From Candidatus Accumulibacter regalis (GTDB taxonomy: Bacteria; Pseudomonadota; Gammaproteobacteria; Burkholderiales; Rhodocyclaceae), in assembly GCA_000585075.1 (NCBI GenBank), contig JEMY01000043.1:14846-50161 (forward strand): a stretch of DNA of 35,316 bases. The letters run 5' to 3'. A program made the position numbers and the translations under genes. The notes below the pieces were generated by a model that was given only the letters and a program-made list of their open reading frames with translations, was not told the origin of the DNA and made no database searches. Below are positions 1 to 9,227 of the stretch, one piece after another. Position 1 is the first letter of the stretch, and every line of letters starts with the position of its first letter.

Positions 1-62
1 CCTGATCTCCAACATGGGATACGGCGGTGGCCTCTTCCTGATGGGCTGGACCGGGGGTTACG
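1..62 (+). pseudogene. 5' part of an IS-interrupted sodium:solute symporter gene (partial)
   Basis: Read from base 2, this stretch encodes LISNMGYGGG followed by a MGWTGGY segment. It joins in frame to the coding sequence beyond the IS element if one copy of the 9-bp target duplication is removed. The joined MGWTGGYVLL...APYLRKFGKFTVPQF region is characteristic of the SSS (solute:sodium symporter) family, specifically the acetate-permease-like group often labelled VC_2705 subfamily. The start codon and first helices lie upstream of the window. Transposon insertion splits the reading frame, so the full symporter cannot be made from this copy. Confidence 0.85.
54..62. repeat. Left 9-bp target-site duplication of the IS
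   Basis: GGGGTTACG directly abuts the left inverted repeat and is repeated at 1473-1481 next to the right inverted repeat. A 9-bp duplication fits the IS50 subgroup of IS4. Confidence 0.92.
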
Positions 63-1472
63 CATAGCCTTATACACAACTTGAGGTTTCCTCTGTAAGC
101 TATCGTTTTTGCTTGAGAAGGCATCATGGCGAGGTGGGCTGAGGAGGAACTGAAGGGAATCAACCTGGGTGACGGCCGTCGGGACAAACGAGCAATCGCG
201 TTGCTGGATACGCTTTCTGCGAGACCGACGGCGAGTATCCCGGGGGCGTGTTCGGACTGGTCGGAGACGATGGCGGCTTACCGCTTCTTCGGCAACGATG
301 ACATTACGTGGGAGGCTATCCTCACACCGCATTGGTCTTGCTCCCGGACGCGGATCGCGCAGCACAAAGTTGTGCTGATGCTGCAGGACACCACCGAACT
401 GGACTTCAACGGGCAGCGTATCTCGGGGTTGGGGCCGCTGAGCTACGAAGCGCAGCGAGGCCTTTACGTACATCCGACGTATGCGGTCAGCGTTGATCGC
501 GAGCCTTTGGGGGTACTGGATGCGTGGATGTGGGCGCGCGAGCCGAAGGACGCCGACGGCCGGCGCCCGGGGATCAAAGAGAGCACCCGCTGGATCGAGG
601 GCTATGAACGGGTGGCCGAACTGGCGACGGAGTTGCCGGAGACCCGGCTGGTCTACGTGGCCGACCGTGAGTCTGACATGATCGAGTTGATGGGCCGGGC
701 CCGCGAACTGGGCCAGCCAGCGGATTGGCTGTTGCGTGCTCAGCATGATCGGGCACTGCCTGACGGCCAGAAACTGTGGCCGACGGTGACCTCGGGTGAA
801 GCTCTTGGGGGAATCACCTTCACCCTGCCCGCGAGGCATGGTCAAAAAGCGCGCGTGGTACGCCAGCAGCTGTGGGCGCGTGTCGTCGACCTTCCGCATG
901 GCAAGAACCAAACGATCCGGGCCACCTGCGTGGTGGCCAAGGAAATCGACCCACCTGCCGGAAGTCGCCCGGTCGAGTGGCGCTTGCTGACCAATCGCAC
1001 CGCCGAGACGCTCGAAGAAGTCGCGGAACTGATCGATTGGTATCGCGCTCGCTGGGAGATCGAGATCCTCTTCCATATCCTCAAGAACGCCTGCCGCATC
1101 GAGGCCTTGCAACTGGGAACGATCAAAGGTCTGCAACGTGCCATCGCGCTGTACCTCATGGTCTCCTGGCGGATTGCTGTGTTGATGCGATTTGGCCGAA
1201 CCTGCCCCGACTTGCCCGCCGACTTGTTCTTCCACGAAGATGAATGGCATGCCGCCTATCTTCTCAACAAGAAGAAACCGCCGGCTGACCTGCCAACCCT
1301 TAACCAGGTCCTGCGCCTGGTGGCCATGCTCGGTGGTTTCCTCGCTCGCAAAGGCGACGGAGAGCCGGGCGTCAAGACCATCTGGCTCGGATTGCAGCGC
1401 GTCATAGACTGCGCTATCGGCCTTCAGTTCATGCGTCAGGCAGATCCTGGGTAAGTTGTGTATAAGGCTATG
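63..1472 (+). mobile_element. Complete IS50/Tn5-like IS4-family insertion sequence
   Basis: A 1410-bp element is bounded by perfect 20-bp terminal inverted repeats: CATAGCCTTATACACAACTT at 63-82 and its reverse complement at 1453-1472. The core CTTATACACAA is shared with the ends of IS50/Tn5. The 9-bp GGGGTTACG flanks it on both sides (54-62 and 1473-1481), matching the 9-bp duplication typical of the IS50 group. It carries one intact transposase gene. The repeats are unmutated, which suggests a recent insertion. It splits a symporter gene. Confidence 0.95.
126..1454 (+). CDS. IS4-family (IS50/Tn5-like) transposase
   Basis: This 442-residue DDE transposase carries out cut-and-paste movement of the surrounding IS. 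The N-terminal part (about 1-65, with GDGRRDKR and SIPGACSDWSETMAAYRFF) resembles the Tn5 DNA-binding domain. The catalytic triad is visible as D88 (QDTTELDF), D180 (VADRESDM) and E313. E313 lies in the IS4-family signature Y306-(2)-R309-(3)-E313-(6)-K320. Tn5 transposase has 476 residues, so the length is normal for the group and the frame is intact. AGAAGG lies just before the ATG. The stop codon TAA (1452-1454) overlaps the right inverted repeat, a compact arrangement usual for these elements. No passenger gene is present. Confidence 0.95.
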   Translation: MARWAEEELKGINLGDGRRDKRAIALLDTLSARPTASIPGACSDWSETMAAYRFFGNDDITWEAILTPHWSCSRTRIAQHKVVLMLQDTTELDFNGQRISGLGPLSYEAQRGLYVHPTYAVSVDREPLGVLDAWMWAREPKDADGRRPGIKESTRWIEGYERVAELATELPETRLVYVADRESDMIELMGRARELGQPADWLLRAQHDRALPDGQKLWPTVTSGEALGGITFTLPARHGQKARVVRQQLWARVVDLPHGKNQTIRATCVVAKEIDPPAGSRPVEWRLLTNRTAETLEEVAELIDWYRARWEIEILFHILKNACRIEALQLGTIKGLQRAIALYLMVSWRIAVLMRFGRTCPDLPADLFFHEDEWHAAYLLNKKKPPADLPTLNQVLRLVAMLGGFLARKGDGEPGVKTIWLGLQRVIDCAIGLQFMRQADPG

Positions 1473-1481
1473 GGGGTTACG
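1473..1481. repeat. Right 9-bp target-site duplication of the IS
   Basis: Second copy of GGGGTTACG, immediately after the right inverted repeat. Removing the IS and one copy restores an uninterrupted symporter reading frame. Confidence 0.92.
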
Positions 1482-3037
1482 TGCTGCTGGCAATGCTGCT
1501 CGCGCCTTACCTGCGCAAGTTCGGCAAGTTCACCGTGCCCCAGTTCATCGGCGACCGCTTCTACTCGAAGGCCGCCAGCACGGTCGCGGTTCTCTGCCTG
1601 CTGGTCGCTTCGCTGACCTACATCATCGGTCAGATGACCGGAGTCGGCGTGGCCTTCTCGCGCTTCCTGGGCGTGACGAGCGAAACCGGGATCTACGCGG
1701 GTATGGGCATCGTCTTTTTGTACGCCGTGTTCGGCGGCATGAAGGGGATCACCTACACGCAGGTGGCGCAATACTGCGTGCTGATCTCTGCCTACATCAT
1801 CCCGGCGATCTTCATCTCGATTCAACTCACCGGCAACCCCATCCCGCAACTGGGTCTGGGTTCCAACATTGTCGGGCAGGATGTCTCGCTGCTGCACAAG
1901 CTGGACATGGTGGTCAGCGATCTCGGATTTGCCAACTACACCACGTCAGACGCTGGCGGCATGTTGAACATGTTCGTTTACACGATGTCGCTGATGATCG
2001 GTACCGCCGGTCTGCCGCACGTCATCATGCGCTTCTTCACGGTGCCGACGGTGGCTGCCGCGCGTAGTTCCGCCGGTTGGGCGCTGATCTTCATCGGCCT
2101 TCTCTATACCACCGCACCTGCTGTTGCGGCGATGGCCAAGACCAACCTGCTGCGCACGATCACCCCGGGCGTGGTGATGGGCAATGCCGACCCCTACGCT
2201 GCCGACTCGCAACTGGTGTACGAGGAGCGTCCGGACTGGATGAAGCGCTGGGAGAAAACCGGTCTGCTGAAGTGGGAAGACAAGAACGGCGACGGTCGCA
2301 TCCAGTACTACAACGACAAGTCCAAGAGCGACGCCTTCAAGGCCAAGGCCGAAGCCGCCGGCTGGAAGGGCAACGAGCTGACGGTCAACGCCGACATCAT
2401 CGTTCTCGCCAACCCGGAAATCGCGCTGCTGCCGAACTGGGTGATCGCACTGGTCGCTGCCGGTGGTCTGGCTGCCGCCCTGTCGACTGCCGCGGGCCTG
2501 TTGATGGCCATCTCGGCCGCGATCTCGCACGACCTGATCAAGAACGTCTTCGTTCCGGAGATCAGCGAGAAAAACGAGCTGCTCGCGGGCAAGATCTCGA
2601 TGGCCGTGGCGATCGTCATCGCGGGTTATCTGGGTCTCAACCCGCCGGGCTTCGCGGCCGGTACCGTGGCACTGGCCTTCGGGATCGCGGCGAGCTCGCT
2701 GTTCCCGGCGATCATGATGGGTATCTTCTCGAAGAAAATGAACAAGGAAGGCGCTATCTGCGGCATGCTTGCCGGCCTGTTCGTCACCCTTTTCTACGTC
2801 TTCGCAGCCAAGGGTATCTTCTTCATCAAGGGAACCGAGTACCTGCACCTGATCGGTGGGCCAAACAGCTTCTTCGGCATCACGCCGGAAGCCTTCGGTG
2901 CTATCGGAGCCTGTGTCAACTTCGGCGTCGCCTTCATTGTCGACAAGATGACCCCGGAACCTCCGGACCACATCCAGGCAATGGTCGAAGCGGTGCGCAT
3001 CCCGCGTGGCTCAGGAGCTGTTACGGGCGCGCACTAA
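1473..3037 (+). pseudogene. 3' part of the IS-interrupted sodium:solute (acetate-type, ActP-like) symporter
   Basis: About 520 residues of an SSS-family symporter, which imports a small carboxylate such as acetate with Na+ across the inner membrane. The family is recognisable from APYLRKFGKFTVPQFIGDR, GGMKGITYTQVAQY, GTAGLPHVIMRFFTVP (compare ActP GTAGLPHILMRFFTV) and AISHDLIKNVF. Many hydrophobic helices follow to the C-terminus. A hydrophilic loop near residues 245-305 (counted from the GTG at 1481) contains an EF-hand-like DKNGDGRIQYYN segment, as in the VC_2705-type symporters. The N-terminal helices are cut off by the IS, and an in-frame TAA at 1463-1465 blocks read-through from it. A GTG at 1481 could start a truncated protein, but it would probably be inactive. 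The substrate is inferred from the family only. Confidence 0.88.
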
Positions 3038-3098
3038 GCGAGTTGGCTTTATGATCATGCTGTCGTCCGGCTTCCAGTCGGCGGCAGCGGGCAAGGAG

Positions 3099-3130
3099 AA
3101 CCCCGCTGGTGGCTGTGGCGGGGTTTTTCT
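3099..3130 (+). terminator. Rho-independent terminator after the symporter gene
   Basis: Stem AACCCCGC (3099-3106) pairs with GCGGGGTT (3118-3125) around an 11-nt loop and runs into a T-rich tail (TTTTTCTTT). It lies about 60 nt after the symporter stop codon and before the next gene. Confidence 0.8.
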
Positions 3131-3206
3131 TTGCTCGGTTGCCTTGATGTTGTAATTACCTGGGTTTCTGAGTGCGCGCAGTGGCGCGAAACACAAGGAG
3201 TAGTGG

Positions 3207-3578
3207 ATGACTATCAGCGTCGCGATAACATGGATACTGTTTCTCGGCCTCTTTCCAATTGCTTTTTTCTGGCTGCGGCGGGCGTGGCGCATCCTTTTCA
3301 AGAGGGATTTTTCCGAGGTGGCGCTGAAAGGCGGCGTGCCACCCGCCAAGCCGGAGAAGTATGCGCCCTACACGGCGGCCATTAATCTGGTTGCCGGCGG
3401 CGTCGCGGTGGCGGTGATCCTGATGATCGTCATCGGTGGCGTCGCGTACGACATCTGGAGCGCAATTGCCGGGTCGACAATCTGGATGAAGTTCTTTGCC
3501 GACTATATTGTCAGCCGGAATGCCCACGCCAGCTGGGGCAAGAAGAAGGCGCCGGCCGCACCTGGCGACCGTGGCTGA
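3207..3578 (+). CDS. Small two-helix membrane protein of unknown function
   Basis: This 123-residue protein has a good ribosome site (AAGGAG at 3195-3200) 6 nt before the ATG. Two hydrophobic segments are visible, about residues 4-24 (ITWILFLGLFPIAFFWL) and 57-83 (INLVAGGVAVAVILMIVIGGVAYDIW). A basic, proline-containing stretch separates them, and the C-terminus is lysine-rich (WGKKKAPAAPG). I do not recognise the family. It follows the symporter gene in the same direction but behind a strong terminator, so it probably has its own promoter. An accessory role for the symporter is possible from position alone and is not shown by the sequence. Confidence 0.7.
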   Translation: MTISVAITWILFLGLFPIAFFWLRRAWRILFKRDFSEVALKGGVPPAKPEKYAPYTAAINLVAGGVAVAVILMIVIGGVAYDIWSAIAGSTIWMKFFADYIVSRNAHASWGKKKAPAAPGDRG

Positions 3579-3599
3579 CGCTTCTCTGCGCCTAGCCGT

Positions 3600-3644
3600 C
3601 GCGAGCGCGCGCTTGCTTCGGCTCGCGGTGGCCGTTACGGCCGC
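3600..3644. other. Tandem hairpins between convergent genes
   Basis: Two adjacent inverted repeats: CGCGAGC (3600-3606) with GCTCGCG (3621-3627), and GTGGCCG (3628-3634) with CGGCCGC (3638-3644) around TTA. They lie between the ends of the convergent small membrane protein gene and dolP. They may end or stabilise transcripts from both sides. No T-run follows, so intrinsic termination is uncertain. Confidence 0.4.
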
Positions 3645-3668
3645 CGGTCGGGGGGCTCTGCCGGGAAT

Positions 3669-4951
<1,283 letters not shown>

Positions 4952-4981
4952 ACACCAGGGAGTCGCGAGGACCGCGCAGTC

Positions 4982-5065
4982 AACACCGAACACCGAACAC
5001 CGAACACCGAACACCGAACACCGAACACCGAACACCGAACACCGAACACCGAACACCGAACACTG
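4982..5065. repeat. Tandem heptamer array (AACACCG)11 plus one degenerate copy
   Basis: Eleven perfect head-to-tail copies of AACACCG (4982-5058) are followed by AACACTG (5059-5065). On the minus strand, the direction of the flanking genes, the unit reads CGGTGTT. It lies in the 230-nt gap between yraN and the SIS gene. No gene reads through it. Such arrays can change copy number by slippage. Confidence 0.95.
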
Positions 5066-5139
5066 CGGCTGCGACGGCGCGATGGCGCGATGGCGCGGCC
5101 AGCGTGCGGATCGGGGTGCTGCGGGGGACATGGCACGCG

Positions 5140-5550
5140 CTAGGGCGCCGCAAAGGCGTCACGCAACCATTCGATTGCCGTGTCGGACAGATCGTCCAGG
5201 AGCAGGCAGTCGAAGCGGCATTCAGGTTCACGCTGGCCTGCCTGCGACGCCAGGTAATGGCGCGCGGCGAGGATGATGCGGCGTTGTTTGGCGCCGGTGA
5301 TGCTGGCCGCCGCGCCGCCATAATTGGCGTTGCGGCGCAGGCGGACTTCGACGAAGACGAGCACTCGTCGTTCCTGGCAGATCAGGTCTACCTCGCCGCC
5401 GCGGCAGCGGTAATTGCGTCTCAGGATGGTCAGGCCGCTGCGTTCGAGGAAGGACGCCGCCAGCCGCTCGGCGAGGACGCCCGCTGTTGGCGGCCTTTCG
5501 CCTGGCCCGGCCGTGCTATCTTTGTCGCTTGCCTGCGGACGGATGGTCAT
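5140..5550 (-). CDS. yraN: YraN / UPF0102 family nuclease-like protein
   Basis: A 136-residue protein of the UPF0102 family, which has a restriction-endonuclease-like fold. The family core is clear: RGGEVDLICQERRVLVFVEVRLRRN, containing the E-x-D ... E-V-R pattern, then YGGAAASITGAKQRRI and CRFDCLLL. The exact cellular role in the family is not established. The start at 5550 gives the family's usual length, with about 23 residues before the conserved GVLAERLAA helix. Longer upstream starts would add 39 unrelated residues lying inside rsmI. The ATG shares the palindrome CATG with the divergent rsmI start. It is followed by the SIS gene and dolP after the heptamer array. Confidence 0.9.
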   Translation of the reverse strand: MTIRPQASDKDSTAGPGERPPTAGVLAERLAASFLERSGLTILRRNYRCRGGEVDLICQERRVLVFVEVRLRRNANYGGAAASITGAKQRRIILAARHYLASQAGQREPECRFDCLLLDDLSDTAIEWLRDAFAAP

Positions 5551-6388
5551 GACGGAAGAACTCCCTGCGTTGTATGTGGTGCCGACGCCGCTCGGCCATC
5601 TTGGCGACATGACCCAGCGTTCGATCGAGGTCCTGCGGCGGGTGGCGTGGGTGGCCGCCGAGGACACGCGCCACAGCGGGCCGCTACTCAGACATTATGG
5701 CTGTACTGCACGTTTGCTGGCGGCGCATCAGCATAATGAACAGTCCGCCGCACAACAGGTCATCGCTCGCCTGGCGAACGGCGAGTCGGTGGCGCTGGTG
5801 GTCGACGCCGGCACGCCGGCGGTGTCCGACCCTGGCGCGCGGCTGGTGGCCAGGGTGCGTGCGGCCGGCTATCGCGTCGTCCCTTTGCCGGGTCCCTGCG
5901 CGGCGATCGTCGCGCTGTCTGCCGCCGGACTCGATGACCCGCATTTCCTCTTCTACGGCTTCCTGCCGAGCAAGGCGGGGCAGCGCGCAGAGGCCTTGCG
6001 CGGACTGGCCCATCTGCCCTACGCGCTGGTTTTCTACGAGGCTCCGCATCGCATTCTCGACGCCGTGGCGGCGTTGGCTGACGCGTTTGGGCCGACACGA
6101 ACCGTGGTTCTGGCGCGCGAACTGAGCAAGTTGTTCGAATCGATCCATGTCTGTCCGCTTGCCGAAGCGCGCGACTGGTTGCTGGCAGACGCCAACCGGC
6201 AGCGCGGCGAATTCGTGGTGCTCGTTTCGGGGGCGGCGTCGCTGGACGACGGTGCCGAAGGCGAAAGGGTCGTCAGGCTGCTGCTCGACGAGGGACTGCC
6301 GGTCAGCCAGGCCAGCCGCCTGGCGCACGCGATTACCGGGGTCGGCAGGAAAGCCTTGTATGAGCTGGCCTTGCGACTGAAGGCTTGA
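5549..6388 (+). CDS. rsmI: 16S rRNA (cytidine1402-2'-O)-methyltransferase RsmI
   Basis: A 279-residue SAM-dependent methyltransferase that 2'-O-methylates C1402 of 16S rRNA in the decoding centre. Family motifs seen: LYVVPTPLGHLGDMTQR near the N-terminus, AAEDTRHSG, VVDAGTPAVSDPG, the strongly conserved VVPLPGPCAAIVALSAAGL, and the C-terminal VGRKALYELAL. The length matches E. coli RsmI (about 286). The ATG at 5549 is preferred. An ATG two codons earlier (5543) is also possible. Upstream start codons in the same frame would run through yraN. It is divergent from yraN with no intergenic space, as the start codons overlap. Confidence 0.93.
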   Translation: MTEELPALYVVPTPLGHLGDMTQRSIEVLRRVAWVAAEDTRHSGPLLRHYGCTARLLAAHQHNEQSAAQQVIARLANGESVALVVDAGTPAVSDPGARLVARVRAAGYRVVPLPGPCAAIVALSAAGLDDPHFLFYGFLPSKAGQRAEALRGLAHLPYALVFYEAPHRILDAVAALADAFGPTRTVVLARELSKLFESIHVCPLAEARDWLLADANRQRGEFVVLVSGAASLDDGAEGERVVRLLLDEGLPVSQASRLAHAITGVGRKALYELALRLKA

Positions 6389-6477
6389 ACGCTGCCTGGC
6401 TGGCCGCAGGAGGCGCGCCCTTGATCGGCCACGACGCCGATACCGAGGCCTGTTTCGGCCGCCAGGAGAAAATCATC

Positions 6478-6483
6478 TAGAAT
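6478..6483 (+). promoter_or_regulatory. Possible -10 element upstream of pyrC
   Basis: TAGAAT about 30 nt before the pyrC start, in the 123-nt gap after rsmI. No convincing -35 at the usual spacing. Confidence 0.3.
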
Positions 6484-6511
6484 CCGGTCTTTCTCTTGTC
6501 GCGGTCCAAGA

Positions 6512-7546
6512 ATGCAGATCACTCTTACTCGTCCTGACGACTGGCACCTTCATCTGCGCGATGGTCAAGCGCTGAGCGCAGTGTTGCCGCATAGTGCCCG
6601 TCAGTTTGCCCGGGCCATCGTGATGCCCAATCTGCGCCCGCCAGTGACCACCGTCGCTGCAGCGGGCGAATACCGGGCGCGGATCCTGGCGGCCTTGCCG
6701 CGCGGCGCGCAGTTCGAACCGCTGATGACCCTCTACCTGACCGATCGCACCTCGGCCGATGAAGTGCGGCGCGCTGTCGATAGCGCCTTCGTGCACGCGG
6801 TGAAGCTGTATCCGGCGGGGGCGACGACCAATTCGGATTCCGGGGTCAGCGATCTCGATAAATGCGCTGCCGCGCTTGCCGAAATGGAACGGTCCGGGAT
6901 GCCCTTGCTGGTGCACGGCGAGGTGACCGATCCGGACGTCGATGTATTCGATCGCGAACAGCGCTTCATCGAGAGCGTCCTGCAGCCGCTGCTGGCACGC
7001 TACCCTGGGCTCAAGCTTGTCTTCGAACACATTACCACCAGCGATGCCGCCGATTTCGTTGCCAGCGCGGGGCCGAACCTGGCAGCAACGATTACCGCGC
7101 ATCACCTGCTCTACAATCGCAACGCCATTTTTGCCGGCGGCATTCGCCCGCACCACTACTGCCTGCCGGTGCTCAAGCGTGAGGCGCATCGGCAGGCGCT
7201 GGTGCGTGCGGCGACTTCGGGTAACCCGCGGTTTTTTCTCGGCACCGATTCGGCGCCGCATGCGCGGAGCAGCAAGGAGACCAGTTGCGGTTGCGCCGGC
7301 TGCTATACGGCGCACGCGGCGCTTGAACTCTACGCCGAAGCTTTCGAGGCGGCCGGCGCTCTCGATCGGCTGGAAGCGTTCGCCAGCTTCAACGGTGCCG
7401 ATTTCTATGGCCTCGCACGCAATACCGGGACGGTGACGCTGCGCCAGGAGGAGTGGCTGGTCGCCGAGGCGTTTCCCTATCTCGGCGACGAGACGCTGGT
7501 TCCACTACGTGCCGGCGAGCGCTTGCGCTGGCGGATGCTCGCTTGA
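6512..7546 (+). CDS. pyrC: Dihydroorotase (class II)
   Basis: This 344-residue enzyme cyclises N-carbamoyl-aspartate to dihydroorotate, the third step of pyrimidine synthesis, in the cytoplasm. The binuclear zinc site can be read directly: H12 and H14 (DWHLHLRDG), K98 for carbamylation ([12 protein letters not shown]), H135 (HGEVTD), H173 (FEHITT) and D246 (GTDSAPH). Each sits four residues earlier than the E. coli PyrC equivalents. The flexible substrate loop region and the C-terminal [10 protein letters not shown] are also present. Length is typical (E. coli 348). The next gene follows closely in the same direction. Confidence 0.96.
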   Translation: MQITLTRPDDWHLHLRDGQALSAVLPHSARQFARAIVMPNLRPPVTTVAAAGEYRARILAALPRGAQFEPLMTLYLTDRTSADEVRRAVDSAFVHAVKLYPAGATTNSDSGVSDLDKCAAALAEMERSGMPLLVHGEVTDPDVDVFDREQRFIESVLQPLLARYPGLKLVFEHITTSDAADFVASAGPNLAATITAHHLLYNRNAIFAGGIRPHHYCLPVLKREAHRQALVRAATSGNPRFFLGTDSAPHARSSKETSCGCAGCYTAHAALELYAEAFEAAGALDRLEAFASFNGADFYGLARNTGTVTLRQEEWLVAEAFPYLGDETLVPLRAGERLRWRMLA

Positions 7547-7602
7547 TGTTGGCGGATCGCCCTGCGCGTGCCCGCTGCGCGATTCGCATGAGGAGGCTTG
7601 CC

Positions 7603-8052
7603 GTGTTGCGGAAAACCTTGTTGTCCTTGTTCCTGCTGCCCCTGCTGGTCGCCTGCTCCGATCAGCGTGCGTCCTTCGAGATCGCTTCGAGTCAGCATGC
7701 GCTGACGCTGATTCGCATCAAGAATTTCTTCTGGGAAAAGACGGCTTCCTACGCCATCGTCGCGGCGCGGATGCCCGAGTGCATGCGCCGCCACGACATG
7801 GGGAAGGGCGGCGCCGAAACCCCGGTCGAGGTCTACGCGCCGGGGAACGACGCCTGGATTCTCAAACAGGGCCGCCGCATGCTGGTCGTCGAGACGCGAA
7901 CCTGCGAGGGCTTCGCCCGCCTTGAAGAAGAGCCTGCCGGCGGCATGGGCCCCTTGCAGGGCAGCTTCGAGATGCGCAATGGGAGCTTGACCTTCGTCGC
8001 CGCGCCGAAGGGTGATGCGCAGACGGAAGCCGTGGCGCCGGCGCCGCAGTGA
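7603..8052 (+). CDS. Small predicted lipoprotein of unknown function
   Basis: I do not recognise the family. The GTG start at 7603 is chosen because AGGAGG lies 6 nt upstream and because it gives a short lipoprotein signal: MLRKTLLSLFLLPLLVAC with Cys18 in an LVAC lipobox. An ATG at 7588 (five codons earlier) or one at 7546 (overlapping the pyrC stop) is also in frame. The mature part, about 130 residues, is mixed alpha/beta in character. It has three further cysteines or polar sites (MPEC, TRTCEG) and an alanine/proline-rich tail. The protein is probably anchored in the envelope. It ends 4 nt before the start of the next gene, suggesting co-transcription. Confidence 0.75.
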   Translation: MLRKTLLSLFLLPLLVACSDQRASFEIASSQHALTLIRIKNFFWEKTASYAIVAARMPECMRRHDMGKGGAETPVEVYAPGNDAWILKQGRRMLVVETRTCEGFARLEEEPAGGMGPLQGSFEMRNGSLTFVAAPKGDAQTEAVAPAPQ

Positions 8053-8056
8053 ACCC

Positions 8057-8845
8057 GTGAGCCTGTCCGGCTGGCCTTCTCCGGGTGGCCTGTTTGCGCC
8101 GTTGTCACCTCTTGTCGAGGGCATTCCCTTCGCGCCTGACGCGGCATCGCTCGAGTTGCTCTGTGCTCGCCTAGACCTGCGCACGGCTAGCGGCCGGCGG
8201 CTTTCGTTCATTGCGCCGCAAGGGGATGGGGTCGATTACGAAATGCGCATCTGGGCGCGTGGCGAGGTGGAGACGCGTCCCGCCAATTGGCACGATTTCT
8301 TCAATGCTCTGGTCTGGCTCAGCTTTCCGCTCAGCAAATCGGCGCTGAATGCCCGTCACGTCGAGTCGATGGCGGTGCCCCGCGCGCAACACAGCCGCGG
8401 TCGCGATCGTGATGCGCTGACGCATTTCGATGAATGTGGCGTCATCGTCGTCTCCTCCGATCGTTCCCTGCTCGCCCTGCTGCGCAGCTTTCAATGGAAA
8501 ACCCTGTTCTGGGAGCGGCGCCGTGACCTCGCGCGCGCGTTGCGCTGTTTCGTCTTTGGCCACGCCACCTACGAGCAGCTGTTGCAGCCGTTTCGCGGCT
8601 TGACCGCCAAGGCCGTGCTTCATGAAGTCAGCGCCGACTGGCTGCACGCACCGCTGCGCGAACAGCTGGCTGACGTCGACCGGCGTCTGGCTGGCGAAGT
8701 GGCGGCTGGATTGCACGTCGATCCGAGCGCTTTTCACCCTTTGCCACTCCTGGGTCTGCCGGGCGTGACAGCCGCCAACGAGAGCGCCTCCTACTACGAT
8801 GACGCTTGGCAATTCCGCCCGGGGCGAACGCGGCGGCGCGTATAA
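8057..8845 (+). CDS. DUF3025 family protein
   Basis: This 262-residue protein of unknown function fits the DUF3025 family of beta/gammaproteobacteria. The hallmark is NWHDFFNALVWLSFPLSKSALNARH near residues 80-105. Later segments are FDECGVIVVSSD, FGHATYEQLLQPFRGLTAKA and PLPLLGLPGV. No signal peptide or membrane helix is evident. A GTG start at 8057, 4 nt after the preceding stop, replaces a longer start that would add 15 mostly arginine residues overlapping the lipoprotein gene. Its final codons contain the TATAAT of the RNase P RNA promoter. Confidence 0.8.
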   Translation: MSLSGWPSPGGLFAPLSPLVEGIPFAPDAASLELLCARLDLRTASGRRLSFIAPQGDGVDYEMRIWARGEVETRPANWHDFFNALVWLSFPLSKSALNARHVESMAVPRAQHSRGRDRDALTHFDECGVIVVSSDRSLLALLRSFQWKTLFWERRRDLARALRCFVFGHATYEQLLQPFRGLTAKAVLHEVSADWLHAPLREQLADVDRRLAGEVAAGLHVDPSAFHPLPLLGLPGVTAANESASYYDDAWQFRPGRTRRRV

Positions 8846-8846
8846 T
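8841..8846 (+). promoter_or_regulatory. -10 promoter element of the RNase P RNA gene
   Basis: A consensus TATAAT ends 7 nt before the expected 5' end of the RNA. The TAA inside it is also the stop codon of the preceding gene. The -35 region at 17 nt (near 8818) is GC-rich and poor. Confidence 0.7.
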
Positions 8847-8852
8847 CAGCGC

Positions 8853-9227
8853 GGGAAGTCGGTCAGGCAGCCGCTGGGCAAGAGGTCACCACCTTGCGCC
8901 GAGAGGAAAGTCCGGGCTCCGCAGAGCAGGATGCCGGTTAACGACCGGGCACCGTGAGGTGACGGAAAGTGCAACAGAGAACAGACCGCCGATGTCCGCG
9001 CTCAGACAATCGAGAGTGGGCAGGTAAGGGTGAAACGGCGAGGTAAGAGCTCACCGCGGCCGTGGTAACACGGCTGGCACGGCAAACCCCATCCGGAGCA
9101 AGGCCAAATAGGGAAGCATGGGCGTGGCTCGCGCTGCTTCCGGGTAGGCTGCTTGAACGTACTGGTAACAGTGCGTCTAGAGGAATGGCTGTCCACGACA
9201 GAACCCGGCTTATCGATCGGCTTCCCA
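8853..9227 (+). ncRNA. rnpB: RNase P RNA, class A
   Basis: The catalytic RNA that removes 5' leaders from tRNA precursors. Conserved bacterial type A elements appear in order: the P4 strand GAGGAAAGTCCGGGCTC (8903-8919), GTGCAACAGAGA, AGGTAAGGGTGAAA, GGTAAGAGCTCACCGC, GTAAACCCC-like GGCAAACCCCA, CGGAGCAAGGCCAAATAGG, GGGTAGGCTGCTTGA, and the terminal CCACGACAGAACCCGGCTTAT. The 5' GGAAGTCGGTC pairs with 3' GATCGGCTTCC to close helix P1, which sets both ends. Length, about 375 nt, matches the E. coli RNA (377). Confidence 0.97.

Noticed and set aside
1456-2067. Alternative frame starting in the right IS repeat
   Set aside because: It is out of frame with the symporter, whose conserved motifs are in the frame beginning at 1481.
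4965-5070. CRISPR array
   Set aside because: The 7-bp units are contiguous, with no spacers and no cas genes.
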